NCBI GenBank assembly: GCA_002418185.1 | Contig: DIDN01000022.1 | Coordinates: 1-63,393 of the forward strand | From: Deltaproteobacteria bacterium UBA5799 | Lineage (GTDB): Bacteria; Desulfobacterota; GWC2-55-46 | Direction of reading: 5' to 3' | Length of the DNA: 63,393 nt | Shown here: one piece after another, positions 1 to 8,240 of the stretch | Layout of the letters: each line of letters begins with the position of its first letter | Position numbering within the stretch: the stretch's first letter is position 1 | Program-made: the position numbers and the translations under genes | Notes under the pieces: model-generated | Told to the model about the DNA's origin: nothing | Seen by the model: the letters and a program-made list of their open reading frames with translations, nothing else | The model's database searches: none

Positions 1-90
1 CATCGGAAAGACTGGAAAGCCCGACTCTTTGTCATTCTGAGTGCTAAACGACCCAAACCAAAGAGAGGGAACTGCCGATTTCAGGAAAGG

Positions 91-1059
91 TCAGCGCCCT
101 GAACTCCCTTTAAGCCCGGCGATCTCCCTCTCCGTAAGGTGCCTCCATTCGCCGGGCTTCAAGGCCCCCAGCTTAAGGCCCGCGAACTCTATCCTCTTGA
201 GTTTCTGCACAGGGTGGCCTATGGCCTGGCACATCCTCTTTACCAGGTGGTTCCTGCCCTCGAACACGGTAAGCTCTATCCACGAGTTCAGGCGGGTGGC
301 CCTCACGAACTTCACTTTTGCCGGAAGGGTCTTCCCGTCCTCGAGGTGGACGCCGGTTTCGAGCTTCTTAAGCTTCTCCTTTGCCGGGACGTCGCTTACC
401 TTAATGAGGTAGGTTTTCGGGACCTGGAAGGTCGGGTGTATGAGCTTATTCGAGAAGTCGCCGTCGTTCGTAAGAAGGAGCACGCCTTCGGCGTCGTAGT
501 CGAGCCTCCCCACGGGATAGACCCTCGCCTTTACTGCCGATACCAGTTGCGTCACAACAGGCCTTCCGGCCTCGTCGGATACCGAGCTTATGAAGCCCTT
601 GGGCTTGTAGAGAAGTACGTATACCCTGGGCCCGCCGTATCTGACCCTCTTTCCGTCTACATCTATCCTGTCTTTTGCGGGGTCTGCCTTTGCGCCGAGC
701 TCAGTTATTGCCCTCCCGTTCACCCTCACCCGGCCCTCGGTTATCATCTCCTCGGCCTTCCTCCGCGAGGTTATCCCCGCCGCCGCTATTATCTTCTGGA
801 GCCTCTCCAGCCGCGGCTCCTCTGGAAGCGATATCCTCTTCGGCCTCTTCCCAGCCGCCCCCTTCGCCGTCGGAGTCGAGGGCTTCCGCCCCCTCTTCAA
901 GCCCGGCGACTCCGGCCTCTTCGCCTTCTGGGGCCTCTCCGTCCCGGTCCGGCCCGCTTCCCTGGTGCTTTTCCCCTTCTGCGCCTTCGGGGCCTCCTTC
1001 CGCCCTGACCGGCCCCTCGGCTCCGTCTTCCTCGGTTCCCTGCCCTTCTTCCCGGGCAT
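91..1059 (-). CDS. rluB: 23S rRNA pseudouridine synthase, RluB/RsuA family
   Basis: Isomerises a uridine to pseudouridine in large-subunit rRNA. From the chosen start the protein is 322 aa: a very basic, low-complexity tail (about residues 1-80, rich in K, R, P, G), an S4 RNA-binding domain (about 84-130, beginning LERLQKIIAAAG) and the RsuA/RluB catalytic domain with the signature GRLDYDAEG, whose Asp (about 187) is the nucleophile. The start is decided by a strong ribosome-binding site, GGAGG seven bases before the ATG at 1059. That ATG lies inside scpB, so the basic tail and part of the S4 domain share DNA with the scpB 3' end in another frame. It is last in the run M50-trpS-scpA-scpB-rluB. 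A longer frame upstream of 1059 has no comparable support. Family assignment is firm; the exact target uridine is inferred. Confidence 0.9.
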   Translation of the reverse strand: MPGKKGREPRKTEPRGRSGRKEAPKAQKGKSTREAGRTGTERPQKAKRPESPGLKRGRKPSTPTAKGAAGKRPKRISLPEEPRLERLQKIIAAAGITSRRKAEEMITEGRVRVNGRAITELGAKADPAKDRIDVDGKRVRYGGPRVYVLLYKPKGFISSVSDEAGRPVVTQLVSAVKARVYPVGRLDYDAEGVLLLTNDGDFSNKLIHPTFQVPKTYLIKVSDVPAKEKLKKLETGVHLEDGKTLPAKVKFVRATRLNSWIELTVFEGRNHLVKRMCQAIGHPVQKLKRIEFAGLKLGALKPGEWRHLTEREIAGLKGSSGR

Positions 1060-1591
1060 ATTCTTCCTCCATTTTCTTAAGGTCCTTGAGGCTCGGCAGG
1101 CACGAGAGGTCCTTGAGCTCGAAGGTCTCCAGGAACTCCTTCGTGGTCCCGTAGACAACTGGCCTGCCCGGCGCCTCTTTACGGCCCACTATCTTTATAA
1201 ACCTCTTTTCCATGAGGGTGGCGAGCACGCCGCCAGAGTCCACCCCGCGTACGGCCTCGATATCGCCCCTTGTTACCGGCTGCCTGTAAGCCACGACCGC
1301 GAGCGTCTCCATTGCCGCCTTGCTTATCTTCTGAAGGCCGATCTTGAAGAACCTCCTGAGAAACGGCGCGAACTCCGGGTTAGTCCTGAACTGGTAGCCG
1401 TTCGCCACTTCTTCTATGAAGAAGCCTCCCCCTCTTGTCCTGTAGTCCTCTATCAACTCGTTCAGGGCTGCCCTGACGACCGCCTTGTCCTCGCCTTCGA
1501 GCACCCCTGCGATCCTCTCGAAGCTTATGGCGTTTTCGGCTGAGAATATGAGCGATTCGATGACCGGCTTGATGCTATCTTTGTCCAGCAT
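701..1591 (-). CDS. scpB: Segregation and condensation protein B, with long acidic tail
   Basis: Winged-helix partner of ScpA in the SMC-ScpAB condensin. The conserved core is residues 1 to about 190 (AENAISFERIAGVLEG near the N-terminus, then AMETLAVVAYRQPVTRGDIE). ScpB proteins usually stop near there. Here a further roughly 105 residues follow, made almost entirely of E, G, D and A. The frame stays open to 701, 359 nt beyond the internal rluB start, so the tail is encoded by the same DNA as the basic tail and first S4 helices of RluB. It starts 5 nt after scpA. The core call is certain. Whether the tail is translated to the end, or a sequencing frameshift extends it, cannot be settled here. 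Confidence 0.88.
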   Translation of the reverse strand: MLDKDSIKPVIESLIFSAENAISFERIAGVLEGEDKAVVRAALNELIEDYRTRGGGFFIEEVANGYQFRTNPEFAPFLRRFFKIGLQKISKAAMETLAVVAYRQPVTRGDIEAVRGVDSGGVLATLMEKRFIKIVGRKEAPGRPVVYGTTKEFLETFELKDLSCLPSLKDLKKMEEEYAREEGQGTEEDGAEGPVRAEGGPEGAEGEKHQGSGPDRDGEAPEGEEAGVAGLEEGAEALDSDGEGGGWEEAEEDIASRGAAAGEAPEDNSGGGDNLAEEGRGDDNRGPGEGEREGNN

Positions 1592-1596
1592 AGGCC

Positions 1597-2403
1597 CTAC
1601 TCTTCCTTGTTTTCGTTTTCTCCGGCTTCTCTCGTGTCGTTTTCCGCGTCGGCGGCAGCGCCCTCTCCGCCTTCCTCTTTCCTCTCCTCGGGCATGTAGA
1701 CCCTTATGACCCCGTCATCGGTCTGGTGCACCCGTATCATGAGGAGCTTCGCGAGCTCGAGGACCGCGAGGAATGTCACCACCACCTCGCCCCTGGTCGC
1801 GCCCCCGGGGAAGAGGGAGACGAATGTCGCGCTCTTCTCCCTTCCGAGAAACTCCATGATGTCGTTTATCTTGTCGGCTATCCTGAAGCGCTCGGAGGTG
1901 AGCTCGACCGTCCTTTCCCTGGGCGCGCGAGCGAGCACTCCCTTTATGGCCTCCATGAGGTCGAAGACCGAGACGTTCACGAACCCGACGCCTTCCTCGA
2001 GCTCTCCGAGCTCTACATCCGCGCCCCGCGCGAATACGTCCCTTCCGAGGAGGTTCCTCTCGGAAAGCTCCCTTGCCGCCTCCTTATACCTCTGGTATTC
2101 GAGGAGCCTCCTTACGAGCTCTTCCCTCGGGTCGCCGCCTTCCTCCTCCTCGGGCTTGGCCTCCTCGTCCACGGGGAGGAGCATCCTGCTCTTTATATGG
2201 ACCAATGTCGCGGCCATGACCAGGAACTCGCCCGCGAAATCGAGGTTCATCTCCTTCATCATCTCGATGTATTCAAGATACTGCTCGGTTATGGAGGCGA
2301 CAGGGATATCGTAGACGTCCACCTCGCTCTTCTTTATGAGGTGAAGCAGGAGGTCGAGCGGCCCCTCGAATATGTCGAGCTTTATGTTGTACGTCTGGGA
2401 CAT
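1597..2403 (-). CDS. scpA: Segregation and condensation protein A
   Basis: Kleisin subunit bridging the SMC heads in bacterial condensin; it acts on the nucleoid with ScpB and SMC. The N-terminus FEGPLDLLLHLIKKSEVDVYDI and the following block LAGEFLVMAATL-like helix with KSRMLLP are the family hallmarks. It is 268 aa, normal length, with a charged C-terminal tail (EERKEEGGEGAAADAEN) that resembles the acidic extension of its neighbour ScpB. It sits between trpS (5 nt upstream) and scpB (5 nt downstream), so co-translation is likely. Confidence 0.95.
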   Translation of the reverse strand: MSQTYNIKLDIFEGPLDLLLHLIKKSEVDVYDIPVASITEQYLEYIEMMKEMNLDFAGEFLVMAATLVHIKSRMLLPVDEEAKPEEEEGGDPREELVRRLLEYQRYKEAARELSERNLLGRDVFARGADVELGELEEGVGFVNVSVFDLMEAIKGVLARAPRERTVELTSERFRIADKINDIMEFLGREKSATFVSLFPGGATRGEVVVTFLAVLELAKLLMIRVHQTDDGVIRVYMPEERKEEGGEGAAADAENDTREAGENENKEE

Positions 2404-2408
2404 GGGGT

Positions 2409-3395
2409 CTACGAGAGGCCCATGGCGGACCTGACCTCCTTCATGGTCTCTGCGGCGACTGGAGCGGCCTTCTCGAAGCCCTTATCGAGTATGCCTTTTA
2501 CCCTCTCGGGGTCTGCGGCAAGATCTTTCCGCCTCTTCTGGATGGGCTCGAGCATGGCAAGCACCCTCGGGATGACCGAGCGCTTGCATTCTATGCAGCC
2601 AATGAGGGCCTTTGTGCAGCCCTCCCTCACCCAGCTTATGGTCTTCTCGTCCGAGTAGAGGTTATGGAAGGTGATGAAGAGCGGGCACAGGTCCGGGTTG
2701 CCCGCATCGGTCCTTTTTTTACGGGCCGTGTCTGTCATCATGGTGAGTATCTTCTTTTCCACCTCGCCGGGCTCGTCCGAAAGGAATATCGCGTTATTGT
2801 AGGACTTGCTCATCTTCCGTCCGTCGGTCCCGAGGACCTTTGGTATGGCGGTAAGGAGCGTCTCCGGCTCCGGGAAGACCTGTCCGTAGAAGTGGTTGAA
2901 GCGCCTGGTTATCTCCCTTGAAAGCTCCACGTGGGGGGCCTGGTCTATGCCCACCGGGACCTTGTTTGCCTTGTATACTATTATGTCGGCGGTCTGGAGG
3001 ACCGGGTAGCCCAGGAAGCCGTAGGTGTGGAGGTCCTTGTCCTTTATCTCCTGGAGCTGCTCCTTGTAGGTCGGGTTTCGCTCAAGCCAGGGTAGCGGCG
3101 TTATCATCGAGAGGAGGACCAAAAGCTCCGCGTGCTCCTTTATGGAAGACTGCCTGAAGACGACGGCCCTTTCCGGGTCTATGCCCACCGAGAGCCAGTC
3201 GAGGACCATCTCCCTCACGTTCTCCTTTATCCCCGAGGGGTTCGCGTAGTCGGTCGTGAGCGCGTGCCAGTCGGCCACGAAGAAAAAGCACTCGTGCTCC
3301 TCCTGGAGCCTGAGCCAGTTTGCCAGAACCCCGTGGTAATGGCCGAAATGGAGCTTTCCGGTCGGCCTCATCCCGCTCAGCACCCGCTGCGGCAT
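2409..3395 (-). CDS. trpS: Tryptophanyl-tRNA synthetase
   Basis: Charges tRNA-Trp with tryptophan in the cytoplasm. It is a 328-residue class I synthetase, the normal bacterial length. The HIGH-type signature is HFGH at residues 16-19 (PTGKLHFGHY), and the KMSKS loop is at 194-198. The order M50 protease, trpS, scpA, scpB with almost no gaps is a frequent arrangement in anaerobic deltaproteobacteria, as far as I recall. The ATG lies one base after the stop of the upstream protease gene. Nothing unusual is seen. Confidence 0.97.
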   Translation of the reverse strand: MPQRVLSGMRPTGKLHFGHYHGVLANWLRLQEEHECFFFVADWHALTTDYANPSGIKENVREMVLDWLSVGIDPERAVVFRQSSIKEHAELLVLLSMITPLPWLERNPTYKEQLQEIKDKDLHTYGFLGYPVLQTADIIVYKANKVPVGIDQAPHVELSREITRRFNHFYGQVFPEPETLLTAIPKVLGTDGRKMSKSYNNAIFLSDEPGEVEKKILTMMTDTARKKRTDAGNPDLCPLFITFHNLYSDEKTISWVREGCTKALIGCIECKRSVIPRVLAMLEPIQKRRKDLAADPERVKGILDKGFEKAAPVAAETMKEVRSAMGLS

Positions 3396-3396
3396 G

Positions 3397-4038
3397 TCAG
3401 TATATACCTCCCATGAGTAAGCCTACCATGACGAAAATGACAGGCGAGATGAACTTGTGAAGGGCCCCGCTGACTATGAGAAGAAGCAGCACGAAAAAGC
3501 CGTACTGCTCGAACTTGGCCCAGGCAAAGGCCTGGCTCGGGGGCAGGAGGTTTCCCAGCACCTTGCTCCCGTCAAGCGGCGGAACGGGTATCATGTTGAA
3601 GACGGCCAGGGCCACGTTTATCCGTATGCTCAGCTCCAGCATGGCAAAAAGAGGCCAGACCAAGCCGGGAATGGAGCCCAGAAGAAAAGGGCCCGTCATG
3701 ATGAGCATCTTGTAGACCAGGGCCGACAGGGCCGCAAGGAAGAGGTTGGACAGGGGCCCTGCGACCGAGACCATTATTGTATCACGCGAGATATTGCGGA
3801 AATTACGGGGGTTTATGGGTACGGGCTTGGCCCAGCCGAAGAGGCCGGAGAAAAAGAGCATTATCGTCCCGATGGGGTCCAGGTGCTTTATGGGGTTGAA
3901 AGTGACCCTGCCGAGCATCTTGGCCGTGGGGTCGCCGAGACGGTTCGCTACCCAGGCGTGGGCGCACTCGTGCACCGTGAGCGCCAGCAGGACCGGCGGC
4001 ACCAAGAGAAGCATCCTTTGCAGAAATTCCTGAACCAT
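3397..4038 (-). CDS. Site-2 protease family (M50) membrane metallopeptidase
   Basis: Intramembrane zinc protease of the short, PDZ-less M50 group (YwhC/SREBP-like). The zinc motif HECAH is at residues 23-27 inside the first membrane segment, and the second conserved element NMIPVPPLDG provides the Asp ligand. At 213 aa with five to six hydrophobic segments it matches the family. Substrate unknown; related proteins cleave membrane-bound regulators or remnant peptides. It is the first gene of the trpS-scpAB-rluB run, 119 nt after the end of the large fusion gene upstream. Confidence 0.9.
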   Translation of the reverse strand: MVQEFLQRMLLLVPPVLLALTVHECAHAWVANRLGDPTAKMLGRVTFNPIKHLDPIGTIMLFFSGLFGWAKPVPINPRNFRNISRDTIMVSVAGPLSNLFLAALSALVYKMLIMTGPFLLGSIPGLVWPLFAMLELSIRINVALAVFNMIPVPPLDGSKVLGNLLPPSQAFAWAKFEQYGFFVLLLLIVSGALHKFISPVIFVMVGLLMGGIY

Positions 4039-4157
4039 GCGAAATCCTTGATTTTGCCCGTAATTTTAAATTTTAACAGATGAACGAGAGACGGGTCAAT
4101 GCAAATAATTGCGGAGGGATGCCCGGCAATGGAAGCTCGCCCGTGCGCAAGGCCCGG

Positions 4158-6788
4158 CTACGCGCGCCTTCGGGCGCGGACGCGCCCCTTTTTAATGATG
4201 GATTTGACCAGCCGCTCCTCGTCTTCCCTTGTGGCCGTCTCGCCGTCTATGCGCTTTTTAAGGAGCGTCCTCAATACCTCTCCCATGAGAGGCCCTTCGG
4301 CTATGCCAAGCGTCTTCAGGTCCCCGCCCCTCAATTCAGGCCTTACGTGCCTGAGCGTCTTTATGTAGGCAGAGAGCGCCTTCCGGGCCGGCTCCTTCCC
4401 GGCCTTTGCCATGAGGTAGAGGATAAGCTCAAGCGGCAGCGGCGCGAGCAGCTCGTAGATGTCGCTGCCCTTCTTCACGGCGCCGGCCTGGAGCTTGCCG
4501 AGGGCCTTCCTGGCCTCTTCCCTCCTGCCGAGCACATCGAGCCTCTTTTTCCCGGATATCCCGAGCCTTGCCATGAGGGAGGCGATCTCCTTTTCCTTCA
4601 GCCTGTCGGTAAGGGCAAGGAAGAGTACCAGCCAGGGCTCCACGCTGTCCTTCTCGTAGAGGAGCTCGTGCCAGGCGAGGGCCTCCTTGCCGCGCCTGAA
4701 GAGTTTCTCGGACTCCCTGTCCCATACTATCGACGGGTGTATGAGCTTCAGAAGGCCCAGGTCCGAAAGCCTCTTGAGCGCCTTTCCCGATGTCTCCTCC
4801 TCGAGTATGTTCTTTAGCTCATCGGCTATCCTCGGCCCTGATACGGTAGAGAAGCCGTCGAGCTTTACCGAGTTCTTTATGAGGTTGAGCGTGTGCTTCC
4901 CGATGCTGAAATCGAACTTCTCCGCGAACCTCACGGCCCTGAGCATCCTGGTCGGGTCTTCTACGAAGCTCAGGTTGTGGAGCACCCTTATCGTCCTCTC
5001 CTTGAGGTCCTTCTGCGCGCCGAAGAAGTCTATGAGCTCGCCGAACCTGCCGGGGTTCAAGGATATGGAAAGGGTGTTCAATATGAAGTCCCGCCTGTAA
5101 AGGTCGAGCTTCAGGGACGACTGTTCGACTGTCGGGAGCGCGCCCGGCCTCTCGTAATACTCGAGCCTCGCGGTCGCAACGTCGAGCTTGTAGCCGTCCG
5201 GGAATACCAGCACGGCTGTCTTGAACCTGTGGTGCGGCCTTATCGAGGCGCCTCGCCTCCTGGCCAGGTCCTCTGCGAAGACTATCCCGTTCCCGCCCTC
5301 TATGACGATGTCTATGTCCAGGTTCTCCCGTCTCATTATGAGGTCGCGGACGAACCCGCCCACAACGTAGGCCTTCATGCCCCTTTCCTCCGCGACCTCG
5401 CCCGCCTCCCTCAGCAGGTCCATTGCCCAGCTCGGGAGCCTTTCCTTCATGAGCCCTGAGACGACGCGCACCTTCCTTGTCTCGTCGCGGGCGCCGCGCT
5501 CAAGCTCCTCCTGGAGGAGCTTGAGGAGGTCTGTCCGGGTGATTACGCCCACGATCTTTTTGTCCCTCAGGACCGGGAGAAGCCTCTGCCCGTGGCCAAC
5601 GACCTTCTCCCTTATGCTCTCGATGGAGGCGTCATGGCCTACCCAGTCCACATCCGTGGTCATGTAGTCCTTCACGGGCGCGGCCCCGAGGCCGTGGTAG
5701 ACGGCCTTGTCCACGACCTGCCTGGTTATCACCCCCTGCACCGACCCGTTCCTTGCGACGGGCGCGGCGTTAATGCCGTATCTGCGCATGACCTCCATCG
5801 CCTCGTTGAGGGGCGTCCTGGGGGAGAGCGTGATTGGCGGGAAGGACATGATGTCCCCGGCTGTCCTCGCAGGTACTATGTTCGCCCGGACGGCTTCAAG
5901 GAGCATCTCCCTGGCCTGCACGAGGGTCGCCCCCTTCAGGGTGGCGGAGGCCGCGTTCGGATGGCAGCCTCCCCCGAGTGCCTTGAGGATCCTGCCCGCG
6001 TCCGCGCGAGGGTTTCGCGACCGGGCGATCACATGGACCCTGTCCTCGGAATCGACGAGGAGGAAGAGGCACTCCATGTTCTCTATGTCACGTATCTTGT
6101 GCGCGAGCACCGCGATGTCGCCCTTGTACTTCTCGAGATAGGCCTCGGCCACTACGACCTCGACCCCGCCGAAGGAATACCTGGCCTGGGACTGCAGGAA
6201 CTCGTTCAGGAGCGAGACCTCCTCCGGGGTAAGCTCTCTCCTGAGGAGGTCGGAAACGGCCTTCAGGTCGGCCCCAGATGAGAGGAGGAAGGAGGCGGCG
6301 GCATAGTCCTCGGGCGTGGTGGATGGATAGGAAAGGAACCCTGTGTCCTCGTATATGCCGGCCATCATGATGGTGGCCTCCTCGGGCGACAGCGTTATGC
6401 CGCGCTCCCGGAGGACGTGCGTAAGAAGAGTGGTATTCGACCCGAAGGGGCGCCTGATCTCCAGGCTCCCTTCGATGTCGCCCGGGGCCGCGGGGTGGTG
6501 GTCGTATATGTGTATGTCCACCCCAGGCCTGGTTGCAGCGTCGCCAAACGGGCCTATCCGTGCGCTTGAGCTCACGTCGACCAGGATGAGGCGGCTTATC
6601 CGTCCGATGTCGACGTCCTTTATGCGGCTTACCTCGACTGGCAGGGGCAGCGCGCCGAGCGCGTCCCGGAGCGGCTTCTCTACGGAGCCGGGGAAAGCGA
6701 TGAGCGCCTCAGGGTAGAGCCTTTTCGCCGCGACCATCGACGCAAAGGCGTCGAAGTCGGCGTTCACGTGGGACGTTATTACCTCCAT
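4158..6788 (-). CDS. DHH-CBS-CBS-poly(A) polymerase/CCA tRNA nucleotidyltransferase fusion
   Basis: An 876-aa multidomain protein. Residues 1 to about 300 are a DHH-family phosphoesterase (HVNADFDAFASM and DHHPAAPGD motifs). About 310-440 hold two CBS domains, usually nucleotide-sensing. About 465-620 form a class II nucleotidyltransferase head (YVVGGFVRDLIMRRENLDIDIVIEG-type motif with DxD), followed by the tRNA/RNA-binding neck and body. Likely role: adding A or CCA to tRNA or RNA 3' ends, possibly controlled by nucleotide binding. This architecture is known from deltaproteobacteria and related phyla. Both tRNAs in this window encode their own CCA, so repair or RNA polyadenylation is a plausible job. 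The gene starts just downstream of the terminator that ends the cytochrome cluster, so it has its own transcription signal. Confidence 0.88.
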   Translation of the reverse strand: MEVITSHVNADFDAFASMVAAKRLYPEALIAFPGSVEKPLRDALGALPLPVEVSRIKDVDIGRISRLILVDVSSSARIGPFGDAATRPGVDIHIYDHHPAAPGDIEGSLEIRRPFGSNTTLLTHVLRERGITLSPEEATIMMAGIYEDTGFLSYPSTTPEDYAAASFLLSSGADLKAVSDLLRRELTPEEVSLLNEFLQSQARYSFGGVEVVVAEAYLEKYKGDIAVLAHKIRDIENMECLFLLVDSEDRVHVIARSRNPRADAGRILKALGGGCHPNAASATLKGATLVQAREMLLEAVRANIVPARTAGDIMSFPPITLSPRTPLNEAMEVMRRYGINAAPVARNGSVQGVITRQVVDKAVYHGLGAAPVKDYMTTDVDWVGHDASIESIREKVVGHGQRLLPVLRDKKIVGVITRTDLLKLLQEELERGARDETRKVRVVSGLMKERLPSWAMDLLREAGEVAEERGMKAYVVGGFVRDLIMRRENLDIDIVIEGGNGIVFAEDLARRRGASIRPHHRFKTAVLVFPDGYKLDVATARLEYYERPGALPTVEQSSLKLDLYRRDFILNTLSISLNPGRFGELIDFFGAQKDLKERTIRVLHNLSFVEDPTRMLRAVRFAEKFDFSIGKHTLNLIKNSVKLDGFSTVSGPRIADELKNILEEETSGKALKRLSDLGLLKLIHPSIVWDRESEKLFRRGKEALAWHELLYEKDSVEPWLVLFLALTDRLKEKEIASLMARLGISGKKRLDVLGRREEARKALGKLQAGAVKKGSDIYELLAPLPLELILYLMAKAGKEPARKALSAYIKTLRHVRPELRGGDLKTLGIAEGPLMGEVLRTLLKKRIDGETATREDEERLVKSIIKKGRVRARRRA

Positions 6789-6822
6789 AACGGCGATATT
6801 AGCATATTTGCAGGGGCCGGTA

Positions 6823-6856
6823 TAAAAAAAGAGGGCAGGCCCCGGGGCCTGCCCTC
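6823..6856 (-). terminator. Intrinsic terminator of the cytochrome locus
   Basis: A perfect 13-bp self-complementary stem, GAGGGCAGGCCCC against GGGGCCTGCCCTC, at 6831-6856, followed on the minus strand by seven T residues (6830-6824). It lies 20 nt after the stop of the six-haem cytochrome gene and before the next minus-strand gene, so it closes the electron-transfer transcription unit. Confidence 0.9.
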
Positions 6857-6876
6857 TCTGTTCGGGTCCGTCCTTG

Positions 6877-7752
6877 TTATTCTTCCGATTCCGCCTCGTC
6901 GTCCGTCTTCTCGCCAGCCTCCCCGTCCGCTTCCCCTTCTTCCTTTCCTTCCTTGTCGGCGTCCGGGTCTTCTATCACCGGAGCGGGCTGGGAGTGGCAC
7001 CTGAAGCAGTCGTTTATGGGGAACGCCACCTTGGTATGGCATACGCCGCAGTACTGCCCGGAGATTATCTTCATCATGTTCATCTCCGGGTTGCCGCCCT
7101 GCTGCTGCTTGAATATGGACTCGTGGCACGAGGTGCAGTCAAGGAGCCTGGTATGCACGTTATGCGGGTACTTGACGTCCGGCGGGCTCGGCTTGAACTT
7201 GGTGGTTGGTATTATTATGTCCATGTCGAACTCGAAGAGCTCGTCGGTGCCGTCCGGGTTTGCCGCGGCCCTTGAAGCGCCCGTCTCCAGGGCCTTCACC
7301 CAGTCGACCTTGTTCCCGAAGTAGTCCTTGGGGTGGTCCTTGAGCCTCTCGGCCATGTTCCTGTCCTGCGGAAGGCCGTACGAATGGCACTTGTCGCACT
7401 CAAAGGGCGCGAAGGCTATGTCGCCGTTATGGCAGGTCCCGCACTGCTTGCCAGCGAATATATCAGCCATGGTTATCTCCGCAGTGCCGGCCTTGAAGCT
7501 GAAGCCCAGGTCCGTGTGGCAGACCTTGCAGGCGAATTTGTTCCTGTGCACCCAATGCGGGAACACCACGGGACGCATGTCTGCATTGCTCGCGTTCCTG
7601 TCCAGGACCACGTTCCCGTACGTCTCCGGGTTCTTGGGCTTTCTCAAGTCCGTCTCCCACGTAACTCCCGCCTGGGCCCATTGATAAACGAAAAACCCGA
7701 CGACGGCCAGGGCCGCCACGGTTGAAATTCCCATTAACTTGATGCTCCGCAC
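6877..7752 (-). CDS. Six-haem periplasmic cytochrome, two c7-type triheme units
   Basis: Exported electron-transfer protein of 291 aa. An N-terminal signal or anchor (about 8-28) precedes six CxxCH haem sites near residues 75, 104, 119, 206, 235 and 249. They form two groups of three, each opened by a P-H-x-x-H element (FPHWVH and YPHNVH). This is the layout of duplicated c(7)-type triheme domains. The linker between the halves is about 80 aa. The tail (from about 258) is acidic, almost all E, D, G and K. It is last in the cytochrome locus and followed by a strong terminator. It could be a periplasmic shuttle or a filament-type cytochrome; the sequence does not decide. Confidence 0.9.
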   Translation of the reverse strand: MRSIKLMGISTVAALAVVGFFVYQWAQAGVTWETDLRKPKNPETYGNVVLDRNASNADMRPVVFPHWVHRNKFACKVCHTDLGFSFKAGTAEITMADIFAGKQCGTCHNGDIAFAPFECDKCHSYGLPQDRNMAERLKDHPKDYFGNKVDWVKALETGASRAAANPDGTDELFEFDMDIIIPTTKFKPSPPDVKYPHNVHTRLLDCTSCHESIFKQQQGGNPEMNMMKIISGQYCGVCHTKVAFPINDCFRCHSQPAPVIEDPDADKEGKEEGEADGEAGEKTDDEAESEE

Positions 7753-7780
7753 TTTGGACCTCCTTTGCTCCCTTACAATC

Positions 7781-8203
7781 TCAATGACCGGTATGGCATG
7801 AAGCGCATAATTTCAGGTACTCTATCCTCAGAAAGCCCGGGTGAACGGACCTGCCGTGAGGGTCGTGGCATGTGTGGCACACCATCTCGCGGTCGTCCGT
7901 CAGGGGCAGCCGGGCCGGGACATCTATGCCCGTCGTCAGCCCCATGGGATGGCGCGTGACCGGGTGGTTCCCGATGTTCCCGTGGTGGCACCTGACGCAG
8001 GTGGTCACGGCGTCCCTGTTAAGGAGCGGCGGCTGCTCGGTGTGGCACATCGAGCAGAGGTCGTCCCTGCCGAAATCATGCGGGTCTACGATGACCGTCT
8101 GCCCGTCCCCCTCTTCCTCGGCTGCCCGGCAGTCCTTTGCAGCCAATACCGCAGCAGCGGCCAGGAGCCCCAGCGCGGTTATCGTGGTCAATAGTATTTT
8201 CAT
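7781..8203 (-). CDS. Small tetraheme c-type cytochrome (paired CxxCH module)
   Basis: 140-aa exported protein. A signal peptide (about 1-27) is followed by four CxxCH sites near residues 50, 69, 109 and 133, with non-motif His in NHPVTRHPMG and CHDPHG that could be distal ligands. The third and fourth sites form a paired CxxCH unit (C-x-x-C-H-D-P-H-G ... L-C-x-x-C-H). The pattern DPH, CxxCH, CxxCH, HPxG, LPL, CxxCHxPH, LCxxCH is shared with the tetraheme protein at 11549-12157 and with half of the seven-haem protein at 14036-14845, so these look like paralogous modules. The protein ends four residues after the last haem site. Confidence 0.88.
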   Translation of the reverse strand: MKILLTTITALGLLAAAAVLAAKDCRAAEEEGDGQTVIVDPHDFGRDDLCSMCHTEQPPLLNRDAVTTCVRCHHGNIGNHPVTRHPMGLTTGIDVPARLPLTDDREMVCHTCHDPHGRSVHPGFLRIEYLKLCASCHTGH

Positions 8204-8240
8204 AGGCTAAAAACGCGCCGGGCGCCTTCCGCTTGCTTTT

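Noticed and set aside
139..1008. Long plus-strand open frame opposite rluB and scpB
   Set aside because: Shadow of high-GC coding DNA; no domain, ribosome-binding site or neighbour support, while the minus-strand genes have clear signatures.
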